Shown: in pieces, positions 45,361-55,600 of the stretch | Layout: each line of letters starts with the position of its first letter | Numbering within the stretch: position 1 is the stretch's first letter | From: Lactifluus volemus | Lineage: Eukaryota > Basidiomycota > Agaricomycetes > Russulales > Russulaceae | Direction: 5' to 3' | DNA length: 64,000 nucleotides | Assembly: GCA_022376515.1 (NCBI GenBank) | Contig: WTXI01000109.1 | Location: 1-64,000, forward strand | Position numbers and translations under genes: made by a program | The notes under the pieces: generated by a model | Told to the model about the DNA's origin: nothing | Seen by the model: only the letters and a program-made list of their open reading frames with translations | Database searches by the model: none

Positions 45361-46060
45361 AGGTAGGATGGAATCGTGGTACCCTCCATATATCCTCACC
45401 TTTGACTTGCGCTTTTATCCCAGTGTGACATGTTGAAACTGGACGAGTTTACCATTTCATTCCAAGGGAAGAGGCACTATCGCAAGAGGCGCATGTGCAC
45501 AGCGTCATGCCAGTCGGTTCAGGCAGACCTGAACGAAGGTGTGTGGGACAGCATCTTCGAGTTGATCCCGACAGTACCGCTCTTTCTCCCTGAGAGTCTG
45601 ACATGCGAAAAACACCACTCGTCGTTCGTTCCCTACCCCGAATGGCTCACCATGAATCACGAACCGAACAGACTGACAAGTGCCTGCCATACATACCCAC
45701 TCCCTGCTTTTATCCTTCTCCCTCTACCCCCCCCCCACCGTTCAACGAACTCGTATTTTCTGTCATTATGATGTAAACTTGATTCGCGGCTCTTCCGTTC
45801 ATATATGTATGCCAAGAAAGTATCAGCATCTGTGCCTCAGGCTGGATTGTAGACGAAATCAAACTTGGGTAAATTGACCACATCAAGAAGTCCGTGTTGA
45901 TATTGCATGCGCAAACCGTCACTGTGAAGATCTGGTAGGAAACGATGATGCCCCAGGTCGTTCTCCCACCTTCAGCTATCTACTAGTGACTGACAGCTCT
46001 CTCCGGCTCTACCTTCTGTGTCACGTGACAAATATTGCTCGTAGTAAACCGAAGTACGAT
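45360..46060 (+). pseudogene. ROM2-type RhoGEF fragment, third and more diverged copy
   Basis: Matches the last third of the fragments at 36890-37330 and 48610-49260: ESWYPPYILTFDLRF (~45370), then IFELIPTVPLFLPESL (45557-45600), then a shared 3' flank ending in TCACGTGAC near 46020. More diverged than the other two copies and full of indels. It lies tail to tail with the SDA1 relic that follows. Confidence 0.7.
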
Positions 46061-46239
46061 AGCGAACACCCCATGCCATGGTAGCACAGCGAGATACTGT
46101 AACATTCTAGCTAATGGTGACCCTTATTTTGCCTCTCAACGTGCGCGCACAACCGCTTCTACTTCTCCTTCAACTACTGTTTCTTCCCTCTGACCCCTTT
46201 ACTACCCACTGGCAAGATCATCATTATCAGCTGCTGCGC

Positions 46240-47690
46240 GCCTTCTCGCGATTCGTCGAGCTGCTCGCTGTCTCCTTCTGCTTTCCTTTCAGCGAAACCA
46301 AACTTTTCTTTACCCTCGCGACCTCGCGCTATCGATCCGACCCTCGTAGTCAGCCTTGGCCTTCTTGCGCGGGCCGAGAATATTACTCTCAGAGACGACC
46401 AAGGCTGATGTATCGTCCGCGCAGGACCAAGCCGCCTTTTTTACGGCAGAGAGAGAAGCCAGTTTGTGTTTCGCAGCAGGACCACCCCCGTATTCGACCG
46501 CTTGCGTGGCTGCCTGTATTCGCAAGTCGGAAATTACTGCGAAATCAGCTGGTGTAAGGATCTACCAGTGTAGAAACATATATCATATCGTGAACGTGTA
46601 GAGATTGCGCATAATAGTACCTTCGTTGTTGCTAATGCCGAGGTCCCGTTCACTTCGACAGGTGATGGGCTGTCGTTGTCTGGAAGTCGGGTTTTACTCG
46701 TCGTGTTCCCAATGTACCGTCTTGAGATTATCCTCGAGGGGCTACAGAGTAATATAGTCCACCATTATTCAAGACGAAGTAGGAGAAATACGTACCGTAA
46801 GGCCGTCAATGTCCATGGCGGGAATATCCAAACGGAGTAGGCTGTCTGCTTTGGGCCATCCCCATACTTGCCGTCTTTCCCCGCTCCCGACGTTTTAGCA
46901 TGCTAGGGTTGACCTCAGAGTGCAGCTGCAGTAGACCACGTGCAGCACCCACCACGCGTTTATCCCTGCTCTTCCGGTAGCCGATCGCGTTCAGGCCCGC
47001 GGCAACCTCCGAGCCAACTCCGGGATGCACAAATTGATGAGATAATTTACGAACAGGAGGAATGAGAGCGTCAGTGGGCGTAAGGTCATGCGAGGACTGG
47101 GCAAGTGAAGCGAGAATCGCTGGGGCACGTAGCTGATGGTGCGTGAGATACTTGAAATTGTATTTATAAAAACCAAGGATGGCCAGCAAGTGCGATGAGG
47201 TGACGCGACTCAGGAGCTGCATGATGATCGAGCGAAAAGCGAGCATCATATTTCTGCAACAGATCGTAGAGCCTTTCGCCAAACGTTTGTGGATCGTGCA
47301 GTAGTTGGATGGCAGGAAAATTGAGGGGATTTCCCGCGTCTTTGTGATTTTGTTGCTGTGAACGAGTCTCAGCACAAATAATCAGAAGTACTAGCCTTAG
47401 ACGAACTTTTGCTCACCGCCTTTAACACTTTCCGCATCTTCTTTTCACCGCTGCGCGTCTTTTTCTTTACTTCACGTTTATGCTCGAGCCATTTGACGTT
47501 GACGCTCTTCGAGAGTCCAAGTGAGGTGAGGCCTTGTCAGCAAACTGGAACATATGTTGACGTCACTCTCGTCCTTACTATCCTCAGACTCTTCGTCACT
47601 GCCGAGGAGGGAGTGTACTTTGAGCTTTGATGATAGGGTGAAAGCATCCCAATGCGACAATCGCGACGGATTTGGCATCGTCCCTATATT
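46240..47690 (-). pseudogene. SDA1-like gene relic (ribosome biogenesis protein family)
   Basis: Minus strand, N-terminal side at right. Pieces in several frames: LGSDEESEDSKDESD (~47600), VNVKWLEHKREVKKKTRSGEKKMRKVL (~47420-47500), LLHDPQTFGERLYDLLQKYD (~47240-47310), LAQSSHDLTPTDALIPPVRKLSHQFVHPG, YRKSRDKRVVGAARGLLQL and NPSMLKRRERGKTASM (~46850-46990), and near the end ILGPRKKAKADYEGRI (~46325-46375). This order matches SDA1, a 60S subunit biogenesis and actin-organisation protein. A ~25-residue block is missing between GLNAI and YRKS, and there are frameshifts. The 5' third is absent. Not functional. Confidence 0.8.
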
Positions 47691-47814
47691 GCGTCAAATG
47701 TCGCAGGCGAACGGGCGCTAAAGGAACCAAAGGGGAAAGGACCCCTTTTTCTATTTTACCTACATCGGAGTTTTATTTGTTAAATTCGATTTATTTTTTT
47801 ATTTTTTATTTTTC

Positions 47815-49060
47815 AGTCGCTCTTTGCATACCATATTTGAGGCACTTGTACCTTCATCTCCAAATAGAGCAAACACATCGCCACAGAAGCTCAATGCTTC
47901 GAAAGACGTACACTTTTTCAGCGTTGGGAGTCTTGGAGGACGCACCCTTGTCATTTACATGAAGAAGAAAGGGGTCCTCAATCGATCTCACGTGGCGGTT
48001 AGCTTGATAGTGACTTCCGCGTACTCGAGCCCGTTGTTGGCAAGATCAACGAGAGAACAAAAGCTCCCGTATCTCTCAGCTCCCGACTTGGCTGGCGCCA
48101 ACCTCGCTCAGAGTGGTTCCGAGTCTACCGAGTACGTATACGTACTCCGACCTCCAGGAACGAATCTCACTGTTGACACCACTTGACAGGACTTCTTCCT
48201 CCCGTCAGAATCGTATGACCTCATCTTGAAAGCGAGGATCGCCATTCTCTGCACAAAGAGCTTCGAGATCATGGATCTCTCCGAGTCAGTCTTTCTCTCT
48301 TCGTACCTCATTTACGCGTTTCATGTCTGATCCGTTATCTGCAGTTTCAAGAGCGTAACTATTCCACAACGTGACGATCCTCGTCATGAGAAGCTCGCTA
48401 AACGATGCGAGTCATGTCGTCCAATGGGTATGTTCCGGTCTAGCGAGAACGAGTTCCTGCTGTGCTATGATGGTAATTCTTCATGTACTTTTGCTTCCTC
48501 TCTTGATGCTCATCTTTCTTCGCAGGATTCGGGTTGTATGTGAATCGACATGGGGACCCAAGTCGCACGAAGGGTACGATCGAGTGGGAGGGTACCGCAG
48601 AGCACGTCGCATGGCACCCTCCACACATCCTCATCTTCGACTCGCTTCATCGAAGTGCGACATGTTGAAACTGGACGACTGTGCCAGATTATTCCAGGCC
48701 ATGACCTGCGATGCATTTGGGACGGGCGCGGGGCGTGATTACCACTCCCTGTGCCAGGCTCCAATGGAAGCTTGGAAGAGGCACCATCACAAGAGGCGCG
48801 GGTGCATGGGGTCATGCGCGCAGAAGACGTACCACAAGGGCGCCCTGGTTCAGGCGGACCTGCGCGTGGTACGGGACAGCACATCTTCGAGTTGATCCCG
48901 ACTGTACCGCTCTTCCTCCCTGAGAGGCTGGCGTCGCCAACGCAGCACTCGTCTTTCCTTCACCCTACCCTGAATGGCCCACCATGAATCGCGAACCGAA
49001 CAGACAGACAAGCGCCTACTGTACATCCTCTCCTTTCCCCCCCCCCCCCCCCCCACCTGT
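47815..49060 (+). pseudogene. ROM2-type RhoGEF 3' fragment (CNH domain), unit 2
   Basis: Same content as 36094-37330: SLFAYHI, EALVPSSPNRANTSPQKL, VHFFSVGSLGGRTLVIYMKKKG, then FGLYVNRHGDP, GTIEWEGTAEHVAWHPPHIL, RHVETGRLCQIIPGHDLRCIWDGRG (~48530-48735) and VHGVMRAEDVPQG...QHIFELIPTVPLFLPERLASP (~48785-48935). The frame shifts between pieces and intron remnants are present. A run of 17 C at about 49036-49052 follows. Confidence 0.78.
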
Positions 49061-50735
49061 TCGTTGCTCTCATTATGATATGTACTTGATTCGCGGCCCC
49101 TCTGTTGATATATGTATGTCAAGAAAGTACTGGTGTGTGTGCCTGGATCGTGGATGAAATCAAATTGGGGAAATTGGCTCCACCAAGAAGTTCATGTAGA
49201 TGTTGCGGGACAATCTGGTGGCCACCCGAGCCCAACTAGTTCGGGTCACGTGACTGATATTACCCGAATAACGATGGATGGTCAGCGGTAACAAAAACTG
49301 TTACCAAATGTGGAAAGCTTATATAAGATCACACCGTCACACCGAGCGCCCACAGACCAAGAAAGGAAAGCTTACATATGGGTCACTCAATGTAACGCTT
49401 GCGAGAAGCGCCTCCCGCCGCCACCCAAAATAAGGCAGATGTCGAAAGTTGGGGCGCGATCTGAGGATAGAAAATTGAAATATGTACATTCTCTATCGTG
49501 TTTAGCAACCAGGCATGTCATATACCGGGTCTTCTGAAATTTAGAGCATGTGGGTGTAACGGATGAGTGCACATCAAATTGTCCATTATGCTTCCGGCAT
49601 CGATGCCGACCAAAAAAATGCCTCTATGGCGATGACAGAACCACATGGGTGCTCAAGGACAGGACCGACAGGTAGTCTTGTGTTTGCCTAAATGCCGTGT
49701 TGCAAGCGCTAAGTCAGTACGTGGCAGCAATTTGCGTAGTCCTTTCACTCACTTTCCCGCACCCGCAACTATTTCACCTTGTGACTTTGATTCCTTCATC
49801 TCATAGTTCATGTCACTTTGTCCCTCTCCCGCAACGCTCTGGCAATTTCGACACATCTCATGATTCACACACTCCGCACAAAACTCTTCTCGAGCAGGAT
49901 CGACGTGGTGTCTTTCTGCCTCGGGTGGGTTTGTTTGTTGCACCCCCCTCCTTCCCCTAGCTGTTTCCTTGGTTCTCCCCGAGGGGTCCTTCCCTTTCAG
50001 GTGTTGCTTGGTACGCTGTCTCCACTCTTCTGTCTCACTGACTTCTCTGTAGTTTGCTTTGGTTTCCTCGCTCACCGCTATCAAAAGTCGACCCCACAGC
50101 TTGTGCCATAGGGCCTCCTCATTCTCTGAGCCAACTCTCCTCACCCTTGCCCTCAACACTATTGTTAATGCCATCTGTTGCCACTGCTGCTAACAGCATG
50201 CTTGAGGGGGGACTGCGTAGAGCCATTCGGATGGTGTCAACGTCCCATTTATTTCGAACACGCTCGCGTTGGAGGGACATTGGGATATCTGAGGGGTGCT
50301 TCCTTTTCGGGCATTGCTAGGTACGCTATCTCCACTCTTTTGCCTCACTGACTTGTTTTTCTTTGGTTTCCTTGCTTCCCGTCCATCCCTGTTCATCCCT
50401 TTTTGTCCCCTTTGATAAGGGATGGCCTCGTGTCATTCCTCAGCGCTGAGGGGAACCATTCACACCGTGTTGAAGCTCTTGGCATCAGGATCGTGCTGGT
50501 GGCGCCATTGCGACTGCCCGAGCGCCTGATGCCAGTCATTGGCGTGTGGAATGGCATTGGTGTTGGACCAACACCTCCCTGACACATCCTCCCCCCCCAT
50601 TTCTGCCAGCCTGCCACTATGGTCTCAAGACTCAACACCTCCTTGCAAACGCAGCCACCCTATTGTGAGGCAGCGGCTCCTGGCCCGTAGCAATCGGATC
50701 ACCCCGCCGGGTACCGTCATACGACGGAAATTTTA
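49061..50735. other. Unassigned sequence downstream of the duplicated unit
   Basis: 49085-49260 still shares the 3' flank of the ROM2 fragments, including the CACGTG palindrome. Beyond it no gene is supported. A ~90-bp imperfect direct repeat is present (49984-50075 and 50293-50378, both with CTCCACTCTT and CTCACTGACTT). Confidence 0.4.
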
Positions 50736-52032
50736 TTTGTGCAGAGGAAGACGCAGACGAGACGGCCGTGCTCGAGGTGCTGCGCGCGTCGGACTCACAC
50801 ATTCGGGATGTTTAAGTTTCCGTGGTCACAGTCTGTATCGAGCCCTTCTCCCTCCTCTATCAAGTCATCTGAGCGGTACTGCAGCGGTAACACTGCCTCC
50901 TGTGCCCGCTTCAAGGCCTATCACTCCGTTCCACCGTATTTACCTGGTCCGTCGCCGATTCGCAGCCCTGAGACGCTTCCCACGACTTCATCAGTCCTCG
51001 TGGCAGCACTCCATCCATATATTCCGACCTGGCCATACCCTCAGAAGGAGCGCCTTCCGAGAGACCGAGCGTCATCGTTACAGGTGACGTTAACCGTCTT
51101 CTCCAGTATCTTCATGGCCTGGAGGGTGACAGACAGTGCGATAATCAGGGCATTCATGATCATCTTGGGGACCTTCAGAATGAACTTCCCGACCTCGCCG
51201 ATTACTTGCGTGAGAAGGAGGTGTTGTATCTTGACGTGAGCCCCGTGGTGCACCCGAGTACCCTAACTTACAAAGCCTCCCCCTGTGATTGAGAAGGCAA
51301 GCCCGTGACACGTTCTCATTCCGTTGACACCCCCTCCGCGTAGCACACATTCTCCGAGCTCTTTAAGTTCTAGTATATCATTCCTGTTATCTCATCACTC
51401 GGATGACCTCAGCTTGATGGAATCTGAGCTGGTAGAGTCCGAGTCCTCAAGTCATCTTTGCCTATATCCTCTTCCTCTCCATTGTCACCACCACCCTCTT
51501 CGTGATCTAGCTCTCCTTTGTCTGAGATCCTCCCCTTGACGCCTATATCACATTCCCCTCCAAACGTCAGGTGAATATCTTTCTTAGACTTCTGTATCCC
51601 CCAGACTGTCGGTAAACTCAAGTGCTACTGTCAGGCCTACAGCTCCCGGTATAGATCGTGATATCCTCAACCGCATCCGCGATGTACTGAATGCCGTCAA
51701 GGCACAAGCTGACATGTTGTGGGATGGACAATTATTGACAAATCATTTATTGGATGAGCTTCGCCAGTGCATCCCTCGAGTGCTGTGCAAGTTCAGCCAT
51801 TGGCACCACCCGCATTCGTGCCCCAAAACTTCCGACATGATGCTTGTAGCCCACGACCTCAAAGTGCCAACCTGACACTTCATACCGAATTACCCCCATA
51901 CGGCCGATTACTGTCCCAATTCCAGTGCATATGACTCAGATATGAGTCGCAGGCCTCACGGTGCCCAGCCAGACCATCGCTGAGTCCATATCCTCCACCG
52001 CCTCCTCCACGGGTTCCCTCAGCGATCCCAGG
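50736..52032 (+). pseudogene. Degraded coiled-coil gene relic
   Basis: Pieces of a plus-strand gene in shifting frames: EEDADETAVLEVLRASDSHIRDV (50743-50812), ATLPPVPASRPITPFH (~50895), NRLLQYLHGLEGDRQ (~51090), DHLGDLQNELPDLADYLREKEV (~51160-51225), SLMESE (~51411) and ILNRIRDVLNAVKAQADML then WDGQLLTNHLLDELRQ (51663-51770). It looks like a Ser/Pro-rich agaricomycete protein with heptad repeats, but I cannot name it. Gypsy-D is inserted at its 3' side (target CCAGG at 52028-52032). Confidence 0.55.
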
Positions 52033-52609
52033 TGTCAAGGCTCAGAGGGGCCTTGGCGCACGACGGTGCTGTGATAGTGATCGAGGAGGGCTGAGCGTGG
52101 CAATAAGCCTCAGCACGACGAGGATCACACAAGTTCTTCCCTTGGCTTTACTATAGAGGAGAGCGTCGCGCTGACGGATGCACTCTACTGTATCGTCAAA
52201 GAAGAGGTCAAGGGCAATCACAAGACGAGACTAAGTCTTGGATGACAACGGTCAGGAGGTCTGACTTGAGGGGACAGGAAGGGAAGGGGTTCAACTAGTC
52301 TGATTGCAGACGAAGCGAAGTCTAAGGAGACAAGCTACAACGGACCGGTTTATATACTCCTAGGGTGTGATGCTGAGTCATAGAGTCCCAGGCATGTCAC
52401 AGCGTGACATGCCTCCTAAATAATATATCGTAGATCGAACGGGAAAACTACGGAGATCTACGGAGATACCTCGGAAAGATCCTGAGATCTGTATCGTATA
52501 CGGAAAGATCCAAAGATCCGTATCGTAGATTGTCTCGGAACAAAGCGAAAAAGATACCCACCGTCACGTGGGGTTAATACATAAGCAGATCACGTGCCAA
52601 ACCGTAACA
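52033..52609 (-). repeat. Gypsy-D 3' LTR
   Basis: Starts TGTCAAGG and ends CCGTAACA on the plus strand; pair of 60659-61236. Includes the 25-bp palindromic site (52390-52414). Confidence 0.96.
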
Positions 52610-52623
52610 GTGCCTCCCTTCTC
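52610..52623 (-). other. Gypsy-D polypurine tract
   Basis: The minus strand reads GAGAAGGGAGGCAC directly before the 3' LTR. Confidence 0.8.
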
Positions 52624-52646
52624 AAGGGCGCTGTGCCACCAGCGCC

Positions 52647-55600
52647 TCAGTAGTTCCGTCGACGCAAGATGAGGGACGTCGGGCACTGCCAGACCGGGTT
52701 GCGGATGCCTTCCGGTTCCGCAAAGTCGTGGTCATCGGGGCAAAAGCAGCCGTCGGCCATGCACAAGAAGTGCGGCCACGGGCAGTGGCACGAGAGGTGT
52801 CCGCCTGCGCAGTACAGGCAGCGGACATCGACGGGACAGAGGTCAGCGGGGTGGTCCGGCTGTACGGTACTGCAACGGTGACAGTAAGGGTAAACGGGAG
52901 GCGGAGGCGGGTAGGCCGGGACCCAGGTGGCCGCTAGAGGGGTGGAAAACTGCTGAGGGAAATACCACGCGCCGTGTGCAGGAGGCGCGTATTCGGGGGC
53001 ACAAACGCCGTGCCAAACGCCTGTGTATTCCCGTCGGAGTCCACGAGCGCCACCATCTGCAGGAGCCTTGCCTTTCTCGGCGGTGGCGTGGGGCTCCTCG
53101 CCGGTATAAACGGGGTATTGAGGGGGTTCGGTAGCATACCCTCTTGCGGGTTGGGGGTGAACGGCGTCCAATGGAGCTGACGCATGCGGGTCGGCGGGCG
53201 AGGGGTGGCCGGAGTAGGAGTCCTGACGTGATAACTGGGACTCCTCGCTGGTGGCGGAGGCGGAGACGGACTGGTCAGATCGATGACCGTCGCTGTTAGA
53301 GGCGGGGGTGTTGACCCGCGTGAAGGGCCGCTCGGAGGCGTCGAGCGGCTCGGAGCGCGAGGAGGGTGACGAAAAGGGACAGACTTCTTGGCCCGCTGCC
53401 TCGAGTAGCGGGGCCGACTGGGTTCTCCACTCGTCGATACGGTGGAAGCTGTCGATCGCGAGGGAAGAGGGCTCTTCCTCCGAATTGGGGGGAGCGACGG
53501 ACGAGGGGTAGTCGTCGTCGTAGGGCTCGGGGGACCACTCGCCGTAAGTGGAAGGTCGAGTGGGCTGAGGGGCCCAGAGCATAGGTACGGGTGCGAGGGG
53601 CCTGGTGGACGGATCTGGTACTGGGAGGGGTGACGGTGAGGCGGCATCCTCGTCTTCAACGTCGAGTCGTTCAGGTTGAAAGTCTTCAGGGAGGAGGCCA
53701 GCAAGGACGATGGCAGCGTAGACGTCGTCGGGTATTTCAAGGGAGGCAGTGTCGAGATCAAGGATGAAGTCTCTGACGGGGGAGAAGTCCATAGAAGAGG
53801 GAGATGATGATGGCAACGGGTCAAGAGGGGGGTTTATATCCCTTTCGATTTCCAGAGTTCTCACGGCCTCGGGGTTTGCCTCGTGGAATTCTCGGATTAA
53901 CTCCGGGGAATTGACGTTCTCGACCGGCTCCCACGTGTTGTGTGCTGCGGAATAACCTTTCCACTTTAGGAGATATTGCAGCTTTCTGTACCGCCTTCTT
54001 GATCCGAGGATCTCTTCAACTTCGTATTCCTGATGATCGTCAACTAGATCTGGGGGTGGTTCGGTGTGATTTCGGCCATGTTCGGCTGTTTCCGAATAGG
54101 GGGTCAGAAGGGACGCATGGAAGACGTTGTGGATCTTCCATCGGGGTGGCAAATCTAATTTGTACACATAGGGCGAGATCACTTTGATGACGCGGAAAGG
54201 TCCGAAGCGTTTCGGTCGAAGCTTCTTTGTCGGATAGGGCAGGTTTAAGTTCGTCCCCTCGAGTAGAACCATTTGTCCCTCGGTGAAAGGTCGGAAGTGG
54301 CGCTGCCCCTTCTTTCGTTCGTGGTATTTTCTTGTCATGTCTTGTGCCTGTCGAATAGCTTTTTGTGCTCGTTCCCGCAGTCCGCGGAGATAAGTGGATC
54401 GTTCTTCTAAAGCTGGTAGGGTCAAATCCGTTATCTGTTGTTCCTGAGCACGTGGAGTAAAGCCAATGAGTAATTCAAAGGGGGTCTTTCCGGTGGTGGA
54501 GCTGGGCCAGGAGTTATGTACGAATTGGGCAAGTGGAAGCCATCGCGCCCAGTCGTTCTGCTGGAAGTTGCCGTAGATTCGAAGGTACTGTTCCAGCCAT
54601 TGGTTCGTCCTTTCTGATTGGCCGTCCGTCTGGGGGTGGTATGCTGTACTGATATTTTGGTTTATTTTGAACCGTTTACAGAGGTCCGTTGTCCATTTTG
54701 AGGTGAACCTCGTGTCTCGGTCCGATATGACAGTTTTGGGAATTCCGTAGTGGGGGAAGATATACTGGGCGTAGAGTGCGGCCACTCCTTCGGAGTCGAT
54801 TTTCTGCGTACAAGGGAGGAAGAACGCCGCCTTTGTGCAGTCGTGGTCGGTAATAGTCAGGATAGAGTCGTAGCCCTGCGATGGTGGGAGGTCCACAATG
54901 AGGTCGAGTGCGATGGTTTCGAATGGTAGCGCGTTTGGTTTAACGGTGATTGGGTAAATTGGAACTTTGGGCCGGACTGTGTTGCTCTTTGTGGTCTGAC
55001 AGGTGGCGCATCCCTTGACATATCGCTGGACAAAGGTCTTCATGTCGGGCCACCAATAGCCTTGTTCTACTGCGTGTAAGGTTTTCGAAATTCCGGGGTG
55101 TCCAGCGGTGACATGGTCGTGATGTGCAGCAATCACCTCCCTCCTCAGGGCGTTGTCTGCCACGACAACGATCCTCCCAGCGCGAGTCCACAGGCCATGC
55201 GGACCCCGCTCGAGCCGAAAGGGAGCTGACCAGCCAGCAATGTCCGTGGGCGCCGCCTCCTGGGATCGGAGCAGCCTGTCCTCCCAGGGGTCCAGAGGTG
55301 CAAGGGAAAGCGTAGCGACCGATGCAAACAGCTCGCTAGGGAGAACGATGATATCCTTATTGTCTAGGGCCCCAGTATCGAAGTCCGGGCGACGGGAGAG
55401 AGGGTCCGCCCTCATCGACTTCCCCGGTTTGTGGATAAGGGAGAGGTTAAATTCCCCCAGCAGGGGAATGTAGCGGGCGACGCGCCGGTTAATATCACGA
55501 GGGTGGCGATAATACTGCAGGTTCTTGTGGTCGGTGTAGACTTTTACCGGGTGACGCGCCCCTAGTAACAGGTGGCGCCAGCGTTTGAGGGCATGAATAA

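Noticed and set aside
22656..49060. Helitron capture as the source of the SDA1 and ROM2 fragments.
   Set aside because: I found no Helitron-type ends (5' TC, 3' hairpin plus CTRR) or Rep/helicase sequence; tandem duplication explains the layout better.
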